Translations under genes and position numbers: made by a program | Source: Brevibacterium sanguinis | GTDB lineage: Bacteria > Actinomycetota > Actinomycetes > Actinomycetales > Brevibacteriaceae | NCBI RefSeq assembly: GCF_003315415.1 | Contig: NZ_QNSB01000005.1 | Location: 248,001 to 312,000, forward strand | DNA length: 64,000 nt | Direction of reading: 5' to 3' | Shown here: positions 33,734 to 43,400 of the stretch, in pieces | How the letters are laid out: each line of letters begins with the position of its first letter | Numbering within the stretch: position 1 is the first letter of the stretch | The notes under the pieces: model-generated | The model's database searches: none | Told to the model about the DNA's origin: nothing | Seen by the model: the letters and a program-made list of their open reading frames with translations, nothing else

Positions 33734-35019
33734 GCTGCCTCCACTATCGCGGTCAGTCCCTGGCCTCCGGCGGCGCAGATCGAGACGAGGGAACGCTTCT
33801 TTCCGGTGGTGCTCAGGTGCTTGGCGGTGCTCGCGATGATCCGTCCGCCTGTGGCCGCGAACGGGTGTCCGGCGGCCAGGCTCGATCCGAGCGGATTGAG
33901 CTTCGCGCGGTCGATCGCCCCGAGCGGCGCGTCGAGTCCGAGCTTCTCGCGGCAGAACTCCTCGGACTCCCATGCCGCGAGGTGGCACAGGACGGTCGAG
34001 GCGAAGGCCTCGTGGATCTCGAACACGTCGAAGTCCGCGAATGTCAGTCCGTTGCGGGCGAGCAGGCGGGGCACCGCGTAGGCCGGGGCCATGAGGAGGC
34101 CCTCGGCACCGTCGACGAAATCGACCGCGGCGGCCTCGGCGTCGACGAGCCGCGCCAGCGGGGTGAAGCCGTGCTCGGCGGCCCAGTCCTCGCTGCCGAG
34201 CAGCACCGTCGAGGCCCCGTCGGTCAGCGGGGTCGAGTTGCCCGCGGTCATCGTCGCCGGGGCGTCGAGCCGCCTGCCGAAGACGGGGTCGAGCTTGGCC
34301 AGCGACTCGAGCGTCGAGTCCGGGCGCAGATTGGTGTCACGGGTGACGCCGAGGTACGGGGTGGACAGGTCGTCGAAGAAGCCCTCGTCCCAGGCCTGGG
34401 CGAGGTTGCGGTGGGAGGCCAGCGCGAGCTCGTCCTGCGCCTGCCGGCTGATCCCCCAGGCCGCCGTCGTCAGCGCCTGGTGCTCACCCATGCTCAGCCC
34501 CGTCCGCGGCTCCCCTGTCGACGGGGCCTGGGGGGTGAGGTACGAGGGGCGGATCTGGGAGGCGATCCTCGCCCGCTGCGGCAGGGTCTTGGCACGGCTG
34601 AGCTCGAGGAGGATCTCGCGCATCGAGTCGCCGACGACGATGGGGGCGTCGGAGGCCGAATCGACGCCGGCCGCGATGCCCGACTCCATCTGCCCGGCGT
34701 TGATCTTGTGCGTGATGCTCACGACGGTCTCGAGCCCGGTCGCGCAGGCCTGACCGACGTCGAAGGCGGGGGTCGTCGGCGCGAGCGCCGAGCCGAGGAC
34801 CGCCTCCCGGGTGAGGTTGAAGTCCTTCGAGTGCTTGAGCACCGCACCTCCGGCCACCTCGCCGAGGCGGGCGCCGGCGAGTCCGAAGCGCGCGACGAGC
34901 CCGTCGAGGGCGCTCGTGAGCATGTCGAGGTTGCTCGCCTTCGCGTACTGCTTGTTGGAGCGGGCGAACGGTATGCGGTTGCCGCCGAGGATGACGGCAC
35001 GTGGGCGGGGAGTGGACAT
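33730..35019 (-). CDS. Acetyl-CoA acyltransferase (FadA2/FadI-type thiolase)
   Basis: 429 aa thiolase. Active-site Cys in DVGQACATGLETV, the His in SSLAAGHPFAATGGR and the second Cys in SICAAGGQGL. Cleaves or condenses 3-ketoacyl-CoA. The ATG at 35019 is preferred because GGAGG lies 5 bases upstream; a GTG two codons earlier sits on top of that site. The first gene of the minus-strand group thiolase-fabG4-maoC and divergent from the tetR gene, sharing a palindromic operator. Confidence 0.93.
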   Translation of the reverse strand: MSTPRPRAVILGGNRIPFARSNKQYAKASNLDMLTSALDGLVARFGLAGARLGEVAGGAVLKHSKDFNLTREAVLGSALAPTTPAFDVGQACATGLETVVSITHKINAGQMESGIAAGVDSASDAPIVVGDSMREILLELSRAKTLPQRARIASQIRPSYLTPQAPSTGEPRTGLSMGEHQALTTAAWGISRQAQDELALASHRNLAQAWDEGFFDDLSTPYLGVTRDTNLRPDSTLESLAKLDPVFGRRLDAPATMTAGNSTPLTDGASTVLLGSEDWAAEHGFTPLARLVDAEAAAVDFVDGAEGLLMAPAYAVPRLLARNGLTFADFDVFEIHEAFASTVLCHLAAWESEEFCREKLGLDAPLGAIDRAKLNPLGSSLAAGHPFAATGGRIIASTAKHLSTTGKKRSLVSICAAGGQGLTAIVEAA

Positions 35020-35046
35020 CGGCACCTCCGAGTGAGTGGATTTAGC

Positions 35047-35079
35047 TGTTACAGACAGTACCTGTTACCGTCTGTAACA
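35047..35079. promoter_or_regulatory. Palindromic operator between thiolase and tetR genes
   Basis: Perfect 10-bp arms TGTTACAGAC (35047-35056) and GTCTGTAACA (35070-35079). The region also reads as two adjacent 17-bp sites: TGTTAC-N5-GTACCT (imperfect, 35047-35063) and TGTTAC-N5-GTAACA (perfect, 35063-35079). The second overlaps the -10-like TACCGT (35066-35071) and the start codon of tetR. Probably bound by the TetR protein encoded next to it. Confidence 0.8.
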
Positions 35080-35735
35080 TGAAATCGCTCACAGACGGCC
35101 GGTCGACGAGATGGCAGGAGCATCGCGACCTGCGCCGCCGGGAACTGCTGCGGGCCGTGCGGCACGTGGTCGACGAGCACGGCGACGACCTGTCGATGGG
35201 ACAGATCTCCGAGTACTCCGGAACGACGAAGGCCGCCCTCTACCGCTACTTCACGGACCGGGCGGGGCTCCAGGCGGCGATGGGCGAATGGGCGATGGAG
35301 GTCATCGCCAAGTCGCTCGACGACGCGGGAGCCGCGCGCACCGCATCCTCCTCCGCGCCGACCGCACCGCCGGCGCAGGAGTCGCTGACGCCGCAGGAGG
35401 CGCTGACGGCGATGATCGGCGCGTTCGTCACGCTCGCGGCCGGCTCGCCCAGTGTCTACCGCTTCTGCGACACCGCGGTCAACCGCTTCGCCCCGACCGA
35501 GACCGGCGGGTTCTTCAACTCCATCGCCCGGCTGCTCGCCGAACGGGTGGGGCTCGAGGGGCCCGAGGGCACGCTGTGGGCGTCGGGCGCGATCGGATTC
35601 GTCCGCGCCGCCACCGAGAACTGGCTGGCCGATCCGGGCCCTCCGGAGGAGTTCGCCGCCACGATCAGCCGCTGGCTGTGGGCATCACTGCAGCAGAGCA
35701 CCGTCACCGAGCACACACAGGAGCGCAACACATGA
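35079..35735 (+). CDS. TetR family transcriptional regulator
   Basis: 218 aa. The N-terminal HTH lies at residues ~18-65 (RRELLRAVRHVVDEHGDDLSMG, SEYSGTTKAALYRYFTDRAGL); the C-terminal ligand-binding domain is helical with an Ala/Pro-rich insert near residue 95. It probably represses both itself and the divergent thiolase operon through the palindrome that covers its start. An acyl-CoA or fatty-acid ligand is likely given the neighbours. It overlaps the acyl-CoA oxidase gene by 4 bases (ATGA). Confidence 0.9.
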   Translation: MKSLTDGRSTRWQEHRDLRRRELLRAVRHVVDEHGDDLSMGQISEYSGTTKAALYRYFTDRAGLQAAMGEWAMEVIAKSLDDAGAARTASSSAPTAPPAQESLTPQEALTAMIGAFVTLAAGSPSVYRFCDTAVNRFAPTETGGFFNSIARLLAERVGLEGPEGTLWASGAIGFVRAATENWLADPGPPEEFAATISRWLWASLQQSTVTEHTQERNT

Positions 35736-37750
35736 CACTCTCCCTCGATCCGCGCCGCATCGGCGCCGTCCTCGACGGACGCTGGGCCGAGTCCCGGCAG
35801 CTGGGCCGGTCGCTGGCCCTCGACGACGCCACCCACCTCGACCCCGCCGACGATCTCGAGACCACTCGCGCGAGGACGCTCGAGGCCGTGGGACTCATGG
35901 CGCGGACCGGCCTGCCCCTCATGGCCCTGCCCGAGGCGCTCGGCGGGGCCAATGCGCACGCGGCCAACGTCGCGGGCTTCGAGGAGACGGTCACCGCCTC
36001 CCCCAGCCTGCAGATCAAGGCGGGCGTCCAGTTCGGCCTCTTCGGTGGGGCGATCCTCCATCTGGGCAACGGCGACCAGCACGAGCGGTGGCTGCGCCCG
36101 GCGATGACCGGCGAGCTGCTCGGCTCGTTCGCGATGACCGAGATCGGCCACGGCTCGGACGTCGCGGCGATCGGGACCACCGCGACGTACGCGCCCGAGA
36201 CCGATGAGTTCGTCATCGACACCCCGTTCGCCGCCGCGACGAAGGAGTACATCGGCAACGCCGCCCGCGACGCCCGCGCCGCGGTCGTCTTCGCCCAGCT
36301 CATCACCGCGGGAGTCAACCACGGGGTGCACGCCTTCCTCGTCCGGGTGCGCACCGACGAGGGAGCTCCCGTCGCGGGGGTCACCTTCGCCGACGACGGG
36401 TACAAGGGCGGGCTGCCGGGAGTCGACAACGGCCGCGTCGCCTTCGACTCCGTCCGCATCCCCCGGACCCACCTGCTCGACCGCTACGGGGCGGTCGCCG
36501 CCGACGGGACCTACTCCTCCCCCATCGCCTCCCCCGGACGACGCTTCTTCACGATGCTCGGCACCCTCGTCCAGGGCAGGGTGTCCCTCGACGGAGCCGC
36601 CGTCGTCGCCTCGAAGCTCGCCCTCGACATCGCCGTCCGCTACGGACACGAGCGCCGGCAGTTCACGACCGCCGACGAGATCACCGAGACGACGCTCATG
36701 GACTACCAGCAGCATCAGCGGCGCCTCATGCCCGCCCTGGCGGCCGTGTACGCCTCGGCGCTCGCCCATGAGAAGCTGCTCGCCTCCTTCGACGAGGTGT
36801 TCTCCGGCGCCGACGACAGCGAGGAGAACCGCGCCCTGCTCGAGACCCGGGCCGCGGCCTTCAAGGCCGACTCGACGTGGCTCGCCCTCGACGTCATCCA
36901 GGAGTGCCGGGAGGCCTGCGGGGGTGCCGGCTTCATGGCGGAGAACCGGCTCGTCGGACTGCGCGCCGACCTCGACGTCTACGTCACCTTCGAAGGCGAC
37001 AACACGGTGCTCCTCCAGCTCGCGGCGAAGCGGATCCTCGGCGACTACGCCAAGGAGTTCGCGCAGATCGACGTCGGCGGAGTGGCCCGGTTCATCGGCA
37101 CCCAGGCCGCGGAGCACTCGCTCTACCGCACGGGACTCGCCAACGCCGGGCTGGCCATCTCCGACGCCTTCACCCGCGGTCTGTCCGACCGCCGCATCCG
37201 CTCGGGCCGGCTCCAGCGCTCCCTGCTCGAGACCCGCCTCGAGGTCATGGTCTCCGAGCTCGCCGGCGACCTGCGCCCGGCCACGCGGATGAACCAGGCC
37301 GATGCCGCCGCGCTCTTCAACTCGCGCCAGCACGAGCTCATCGAGATGGGCCGGGCCTATGTCGAGCTGGAGAAGTGGAAGGCCCTCGACGAGGCGATGC
37401 GGGACCAGACCGACCCCGACCAGGCCAAGGTGTTCCGGCGCCTGCGCGACACCTACGGGCTGAGCCTCATCGAGAAGCACATGAGCTGGCACCTCATGTA
37501 CGGTCGGCTGCCGATGTCTCGGGCGCGGCAGCTGCCCGACACCCTCAACCGGCTGTGCGCCAAGCTCGCCGCCGACTCGCTCGACCTCGTCGAGGCCTTC
37601 GGGTACACCGACGAGCATCGGCGGGCGACGATCGCGACCGGCATCGAGGCCCGGCGGCAGCGGGAGGCCGCCGAGCACTACCGGCACGCGCGGGCCCGCC
37701 GTGACTTCCCCGTCGCGGAGAAGCATCTGCGCCGGGCCGACACCGCCTGA
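35732..37750 (+). CDS. Acyl-CoA oxidase-type acyl-CoA dehydrogenase
   Basis: 672 aa flavoenzyme. FAD/substrate motifs: FAMTEIGHGSDVAAIGTTATY and FYVSF-type RVAFDSVRIPRTHLLDRYG. The acyl-CoA oxidase hallmark YVTFEGDNTVLLQLAAKRIL is present, and the C-terminal ~200-residue ACOX domain makes it longer than standard dehydrogenases (~390 aa). At the equivalent position mycobacteria carry fadE5. Oxidises acyl-CoA to enoyl-CoA, possibly with O2 as acceptor; that is inferred. Translationally coupled to the TetR gene. Confidence 0.88.
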   Translation: MTLSLDPRRIGAVLDGRWAESRQLGRSLALDDATHLDPADDLETTRARTLEAVGLMARTGLPLMALPEALGGANAHAANVAGFEETVTASPSLQIKAGVQFGLFGGAILHLGNGDQHERWLRPAMTGELLGSFAMTEIGHGSDVAAIGTTATYAPETDEFVIDTPFAAATKEYIGNAARDARAAVVFAQLITAGVNHGVHAFLVRVRTDEGAPVAGVTFADDGYKGGLPGVDNGRVAFDSVRIPRTHLLDRYGAVAADGTYSSPIASPGRRFFTMLGTLVQGRVSLDGAAVVASKLALDIAVRYGHERRQFTTADEITETTLMDYQQHQRRLMPALAAVYASALAHEKLLASFDEVFSGADDSEENRALLETRAAAFKADSTWLALDVIQECREACGGAGFMAENRLVGLRADLDVYVTFEGDNTVLLQLAAKRILGDYAKEFAQIDVGGVARFIGTQAAEHSLYRTGLANAGLAISDAFTRGLSDRRIRSGRLQRSLLETRLEVMVSELAGDLRPATRMNQADAAALFNSRQHELIEMGRAYVELEKWKALDEAMRDQTDPDQAKVFRRLRDTYGLSLIEKHMSWHLMYGRLPMSRARQLPDTLNRLCAKLAADSLDLVEAFGYTDEHRRATIATGIEARRQREAAEHYRHARARRDFPVAEKHLRRADTA

Positions 37751-37756
37751 GCGCCT

Positions 37757-37794
37757 CGATACCTTGAGCGCCGCCGCGATACCTTGAGCGCCGC
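37757..37794. repeat. 18-bp tandem repeat between acyl-CoA oxidase and metX
   Basis: CGATACCTTGAGCGCCGC occurs at 37757-37774 and 37777-37794 (period 20), filling the whole 44-bp gap between two convergent stop codons. It has no terminator shape. Function unknown; recent slippage duplication is likely. Confidence 0.75.
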
Positions 37795-38829
37795 TCAGGT
37801 GTCGAGGAACTCGCCGACCGCTGCGGAGACCGCGGCGGCCTCGGTGAGGAACCCGTCGTGGCCGACCGGGGAGTCGATGACCCGGTAGTCGACCCTGCCG
37901 GGGAGGTTCCGGGCCAGCATCTCGACCTGGTCGGGCGGGAACAGCCGGTCGGAGGACACGGAGAGCACGAGGTTGTCCCGGCACCCGGCCGACAGGGCGG
38001 TGCGCAGGTCCGGGGAGCGCCCGGGGCGCACGTCGTGGTCGCGCAGGGCCCGGGACAGGATGACGTAGCTCTGCGGGTCGAAGCGGGCCGTGAGCTTCTT
38101 CGCCTGATGGTCGAGGTAGGACGTCACCTCGTAGTAGTCCTCGGCGCGCCTCCGGCGGGAGAAGCGCTGGTTGAGCTCGACGTCGTTGCGGTACGTCAGG
38201 TGCGCGATCTGCCGGGCCAGGCCCAGCCCCTGCGCGGGGAACCGGCCCACGGCCGAGTAGTCGCCGGCGAAGTAGTCGGGGTCGAGCTGGATCGCCCGCT
38301 CCTGCATCATCGCCCACGCGATCTGATCGGCCTCGACGAACGCGGGGGCGGCGAGGACGGCGCACTTGGCGACCTTGCCGCCGGCGAGCAGGGCGAACTC
38401 GAGCGCCCGGGCGCCGCCCATCGACCCGCCGATCACCGCGTGCCAGGTCTCGATGCCGAGGATCTGGGAGAGGTTGAGCTCGAGCCTGGCCATGTCCCGG
38501 ATCGACACGGCGGGAAACCGCGACCCGTAGGGCAGCCCGTCGTCGCACAGCGACTGCGGTCCGGTGGTCCCCGAGCACCCGCCCAGCGCATTGGCGCAGA
38601 CGACGAAGTACCGGTCCGTGTCGATCGCGGCACCCGGACCGACGACACCGGACCACCATTCGGCGGCGGCGGTGTCGCCGGTCAGGGCGTGCTCGACGAG
38701 CACGGCGTTGCTGCGCTCGGCGTTGAGCTCGCCATAGGTCTCATAGGCGACCTCCACGGTGCCGAACGTGAATCCGGAATCCGTGACGAAGCCGAGGATC
38801 CTCTCGACGGAGGTGCTCTGGGCGGTCAT
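37795..38829 (-). CDS. metX: Homoserine O-acetyltransferase MetX
   Basis: Alpha/beta hydrolase that makes O-acetylhomoserine for methionine synthesis. 344 aa. The nucleophile elbow is GGSMGG (Ser136), the acidic residue is in SVSSDRLFPPDQ and the His in VGHDGFL. The region LTGDTAAAEWWSGVVGPGAAIDTDRYFVVCANALGG is typical. The ATG lies 24 bases after the metY stop, so metY-metX form one minus-strand transcript, direct sulfhydrylation order. Confidence 0.95.
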   Translation of the reverse strand: MTAQSTSVERILGFVTDSGFTFGTVEVAYETYGELNAERSNAVLVEHALTGDTAAAEWWSGVVGPGAAIDTDRYFVVCANALGGCSGTTGPQSLCDDGLPYGSRFPAVSIRDMARLELNLSQILGIETWHAVIGGSMGGARALEFALLAGGKVAKCAVLAAPAFVEADQIAWAMMQERAIQLDPDYFAGDYSAVGRFPAQGLGLARQIAHLTYRNDVELNQRFSRRRRAEDYYEVTSYLDHQAKKLTARFDPQSYVILSRALRDHDVRPGRSPDLRTALSAGCRDNLVLSVSSDRLFPPDQVEMLARNLPGRVDYRVIDSPVGHDGFLTEAAAVSAAVGEFLDT

Positions 38830-38853
38830 GTCAGCTGCTTCGCCGCAGTCGGC

Positions 38854-40176
38854 TCACGCGGCCCGGGCGGTGACGGCCGCGGCCGCGGCGAAGCCCTTGT
38901 CGAGGTCGGCGAGGATGTCGTCGATCCCCTCGAGACCCACGGACAGGCGCACCAGGGCGGGGTTGACCCCGGCCGCGGCCTGCGCCGCCTCGTCGAGCTG
39001 CGAATGGGTCGTCGACGCGGGGTGGATGACGAGCGACCGGACATCGCCGATGTTGGCGACGTGCGAGTGGAGCTCGAGGGCGTCGACGAAGGCGACGGCC
39101 GCATCGTAGCCGCCGGCGATGTCGAAGGCGAGGACGGAGCCGACGCCGTTCGGCAGGTACTTCTTCGCCCGCTCGTGCCACGGGCTCGACTCGAGTCCCG
39201 CGTAGGCGACCCGGGTCACCTGGTCATGGCCCTCGAGGTGGGCCGCGACCTTCTGCGCGTTGGCGACGTGGCGCTCGACGCGCAGGCTCAGGGTCTCGAT
39301 GCCCTGGGCGATGAGGAAGGCGTTGAACGGGCTGGCGGCGGGACCGATGTCTCGCAGCAGCTGGACCCTGATCTTCAGCCCGTAGGAGACGTTGGCGCCG
39401 AACGGGGAGTCGGCCCCGAGGTCGCGGGCGTAGACGAGGCCGTTGTAGGACTCGTCGGGGGTGTTGAACCCGGGGAACCGCTCCGGCTCGGCCCCGTAGT
39501 CGAAGGTGCCTCCGTCGACGACGACGCCGGCGATCGAGGTGCCGTGGCCGCCGAGGTATTTCGTCGCCGAGTGGACGACGACGTCGGCGCCGTGCTCGAT
39601 CGGACGCACGAGGTAGGGGGTGGCGAGCGTGTTGTCGACGATGAGCGGCACGCCGGCCCGGTGGGCGATGTCGGCGACGGCTGCGATGTCGAGGACGTCG
39701 GAGCGGGGGTTGGAGACCACCTCGGCGAAGAACAGCTTCGTGTTGTCCTGGACGGCGGCCTTCCAGGCGTCGAGGTCGTCGACGTCGACGAAGGTCGTCT
39801 CGATGCCGAGCTTGCGCAGGGTCACGTGCAGGAGATTGTAGGTGCCGCCGTAGAGGCTGGAGCTGGCGACGACGTGGTCGCCGGCGCCGGCGATGTTCGT
39901 GATCGCGAGGAACTCCGCGGACTGGCCGGAGGCGGTGAGGACGGCGTGGACTCCGCCCTCGAGGTCGGCGATCCGGTTCTCGACCACCTCGGTGGTGGGG
40001 TTGGTGATGCGGGTGTAGATGGGTCCGAGCTCGGACAGGGCGAAGCGGTTGGCCGCGGTCTCGTTGCTGTCGAAGACGAACGAGGTCGTCTGGTGGATGG
40101 GCAGGGCCCGGGATCCCGTCGTCGGGTCGGGGCTCTGGCCCGCATGGATCTGCCGGGTTTCGAAGGACTGGCTCAT
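38854..40176 (-). CDS. metY: O-acetylhomoserine sulfhydrylase MetY
   Basis: PLP enzyme that makes homocysteine from O-acetylhomoserine and sulfide. 440 aa. The N-terminus [30 protein letters not shown] and the PLP-lysine segment [23 protein letters not shown] are diagnostic; the family length (~430) separates it from MetB/MetC (~390). Ribosome-binding site GGAG is 5-6 bases upstream of the ATG. The 280-bp region upstream carries direct repeats that may be regulatory. Confidence 0.95.
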   Translation of the reverse strand: MSQSFETRQIHAGQSPDPTTGSRALPIHQTTSFVFDSNETAANRFALSELGPIYTRITNPTTEVVENRIADLEGGVHAVLTASGQSAEFLAITNIAGAGDHVVASSSLYGGTYNLLHVTLRKLGIETTFVDVDDLDAWKAAVQDNTKLFFAEVVSNPRSDVLDIAAVADIAHRAGVPLIVDNTLATPYLVRPIEHGADVVVHSATKYLGGHGTSIAGVVVDGGTFDYGAEPERFPGFNTPDESYNGLVYARDLGADSPFGANVSYGLKIRVQLLRDIGPAASPFNAFLIAQGIETLSLRVERHVANAQKVAAHLEGHDQVTRVAYAGLESSPWHERAKKYLPNGVGSVLAFDIAGGYDAAVAFVDALELHSHVANIGDVRSLVIHPASTTHSQLDEAAQAAAGVNPALVRLSVGLEGIDDILADLDKGFAAAAAVTARAA

Positions 40177-40207
40177 GTCTGCTCCTGTGCTTTGGCGCGC
40201 TGCGCGG

Positions 40208-40250
40208 CGGTGGGACGAGCGGTGCTGCGTCGGTGCGACGAGCGGTGCTG
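40208..40250. repeat. 20-bp direct repeat in the metY leader
   Basis: CGGTG(G/C)GACGAGCGGTGCTG occurs at 40208-40227 and 40231-40250, period 23, within 75 bp of the metY start. In the mRNA sense it reads as CAGCACCGCTCGTC twice. Could be a regulator site pair or a slippage duplication. Confidence 0.7.
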
Positions 40251-40315
40251 TGTCTACTGTCGGCGAGGACCCGGCTGCGCGTGCGCGGACCTGTCATCTT
40301 CGTGTCACGCTCCGT

Positions 40316-40379
40316 CATGTTTCGTCACAGGGACCCTCCGTCCCCGGCGAATGGCTCTGCGAGGGCCATGGTTCGTCAC
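40316..40379. promoter_or_regulatory. Repeated CGTCAC motifs upstream of metY (candidate operators)
   Basis: CATG(T/G)TTCGTCAC occurs at 40316-40328 and 40367-40379. Further (C/T/G)GTCA(C/T) copies occur around 40292, 40303 and 40414. The metY-dnaE2 gap of 280 bp has no gene I can support. A sulfur-metabolism repressor is a reasonable guess, but the sequence does not match the corynebacterial McbR box. Confidence 0.4.
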
Positions 40380-40456
40380 GGAGCCGCGGTCCGCCGTCGG
40401 GCCGGCCGCGGTCCGTCACCGGGGCCTGGTGCGCCCGGCGGCCCCGGCCGCAGGTG

Positions 40457-43400
40457 TCAGCGGAAGTTGCGAGCGTGCGTCGGGAACTGGACGTCGAGTG
40501 GGAGCAGCTTGTGCGCGTAGAGGCTGACGACGTCTCCCCCGCGCTGGATCAGTCCGCTGACGACGAGGACGTTCTTCGTCGTCGCCACCTTCCGGAACCG
40601 CTTCATCAGCCCTGCCGTGGCGACGACGTTGAGCATCCCGAACTCGTCCTCGAGGTTGATGAAGGTGATCCCCGAGGCGGTGGCCGGCCGCTGCCGGTGG
40701 GTGACGATGCCGGCCACCGTCATCCGCTGGCCGTCCGCAGCCTTCCAGGCGTCGTCGATGGAGGCGTAACCGCGCGCGGTCAGGCTCTCCCGCAGGATCT
40801 CGGTCGGATAGCCGTCGACGGTGATCCCCGTGGAGAAGAGCTCGGCCAGGGTCATGTCGAGGGAGTCCATGAGCGGCAGGGCCGGCGCCGAGGTGACCGA
40901 GGTGGTCCCCGGCAGCACCGTGGGTCCGGCTCCCGCGACCCCTCCGGCCAGCCACAGCGCCTGCCTGCGGTCGAGGCCGAAGCAGTCGAAGGCTCCCGCC
41001 GTGGCGAGGCTCTCGAGCGCGCTCTTCCCGATGCCCGTGCGCTCGGCCAGATCCATCACCGAGGTGAAGGGGCCGTTCTTCTCGCGCTCGGTCACGATCG
41101 TCTCAGCAGCGGCGGACACGCCGGTGACCTGCTCGAATCCGAGCCGGATCCCGAAGACGGCGGGCGCGCCGCCCTCCTCTCCCGGCTCGCCCCGTGCGGG
41201 TTCGACGAGCTCGAGATCGCTCGTGGTCCCCGAGGACCGGATGTCGACCGGGAGGATCGGCACCCCGTGGCGGCGGGCATCGGCGATGAGCGACTGCGGG
41301 GAGTAGAAGCCCATGGGCTGGCAGCGCAGCAGACCCACCGTGAAGGCCGCGTGGTGGTAGAGCTTGAACCAGGCGGACTGGTAGACGAGGCTGGCGAAGC
41401 TGATCGCATGCGACTCGGGGAAGCCGTAGTTGGCGAAGGCGGCGATGGTCGCGAAGATCGACTCCGCGGTCTCCTCGTCGACATTCCTCTCCGCGGCTCC
41501 GCGCATGAACCTCCCCTTGAGCTCGGCCATCCGCTTCTGCGACCGGTTCGAGGCCATCGCCTGCCGCAGCTGATCGGCATCGGCACCGGTGAACCCGCCG
41601 ACGTCGATCGACATCTGCATGAGCTGCTCCTGGAACAGCGGTACGCCGAGGGTCTTCGCCAGCGACTTCTCGAGCAGCGGATGGAGGAAGGTGACGGGAT
41701 CCTTCTTCTGCTTCCGGCGGATATAGGGATGGACGGCGCCGCCCTGGATGGGACCGGGACGGATGAGGGCCACCTCGACGGCGAGGTCGTAGAACGTCTC
41801 GGGTCGCAGCCGGGGCAGGGTCGCGAGCTGAGCCCGGGACTCGACCTGGAACACCCCGACGGCATCGGCCCGGCTGAGCATCTCGTAGACGGCAGGGTCG
41901 TCCGTGCCCAGGGCGGCGCGGTCGATCTGCTTTCCCTCGTGCTCGGCGACGAGGTCGACCATCTCGTGCAGGGCATTGAGCATGCCGAGGCCGAGCAGGT
42001 CGAACTTGACGAGGTCCATCTCCGCGCAGTCGTCCTTGTCCCACTGCACGACGGTGCGGTTCTCCATCGTCGCGTGCTCGATCGGCACCACCTCGCCGAT
42101 GGGCCGGTCCGTGAGGATCATGCCCCCGGAGTGGATGCCGAGATGCCGGGGCGAGCCGAGCAGCCAGCCGGCGACGTCGAGCACCTGCTCCGGGACATCG
42201 GACTCCTCCGGCTTCGGCAGGGTCGACCATCCGTGGCACGTCTTGGAGAAGGCGTCCTGCTGCCCGGGTTCGTATCCGAGGGCATGAGCGGCGTCCCGGA
42301 CCGAGGATTTCGCCCGGTAGGTGATGACGTTCGCGACCTGCGCCGCCCGGTCCCGGCCGAAATGCTCGTAGACGTGCTGGATGACGGCCTCGCGCCGGTC
42401 CCCGGACTCGATGTCGATGTCGATGTCCGGATAGCCCTTGCGCTCCGGGGACAGGAAGCGGTCGAAGAGCATCTCCTCCTTGACCGCATCGACGGTGGTG
42501 ATGCCGAGGACGTAGCAGACGGCGGAGTTCGCCGCCGATCCCCGACCCTGGCAGAAGATGTCGTTCTCGGCGCAGAAGTCGGTGATGGAGCAGACGATGA
42601 GGAAGTAGCCGCAGAAGCCCATGCGCACGATCAGCTCCATCTCCCGATCGATCTGGGCCCAGGCCCGGGGGTTGTCGTCCCTGGTCCCGTAGCGCTTCTC
42701 GCCTCTCTCCGCGACGAGGCGGCGCAGGGCGTCCTCCTCCCTCTCCCCGCTGCGGGCGGAAATCGGATCGCGCGGAAGGTCGGGGCGCGCCGTCTCGAGT
42801 CCGAAGGCGCAGTCGGTGCCGATCCTCACCGCCGTCTCGAGCGCCTCACGCGGGAACATGGCCGCCATCTCCTCCCCCGTGTGGATGCGGGAGACCGCGC
42901 TCGCCGGCAGCCATCCGGTCAGCTCCGGCAGCGGCCTGCGCGAGCGGATCGAGGCTCGCACCTGCGCCGCCCGCCACTGCGCTCGAGTGGCGTAGTGGAC
43001 GTTGCTGCTCGCCACCACGGGCAGGCCGGTCCGGGCCGCCAGCTCGCGGAGGTGACGCAGCCGCTCATCGTCGGCCGGAGTCCCGTCCCGGCTGAGCTCG
43101 ACCGCGATCCTCTCCCGTCCGAACAGGGCGATGAGCCGACGCAGGGCGCCGAGCCCCCCATCGGCATCGTCCAGGGCCCGACGCAGAGGTCCCTTCCTGC
43201 AGCCCGTGAGGATCATCCAGTCGGCATCCATGGCGGCAAGCTCCTCGAGGTCGAAGACGGGGCGGTTCTTCTCCCCGCGCAGGTTCGCCTGCGTGATGGC
43301 GGCCGAGAGCCGGTGATAGCCGGAGACCCCGCGGGCGAGGACGAGCAGGTGAGTCGCCTCGGGATCGACCTGTCCGGGGATCTTCTCCTCCAGCCCCAGG

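Noticed and set aside
35456..38659. Minus-strand frame of more than 1000 codons opposite the acyl-CoA oxidase
   Set aside because: Antisense to a well-supported flavoenzyme and to the end of tetR; no domain recognisable.
40177..40456. SAM or cobalamin riboswitch upstream of metY
   Set aside because: I could not find the conserved helices or the asymmetric core of the known classes by eye; only direct repeats are clear.
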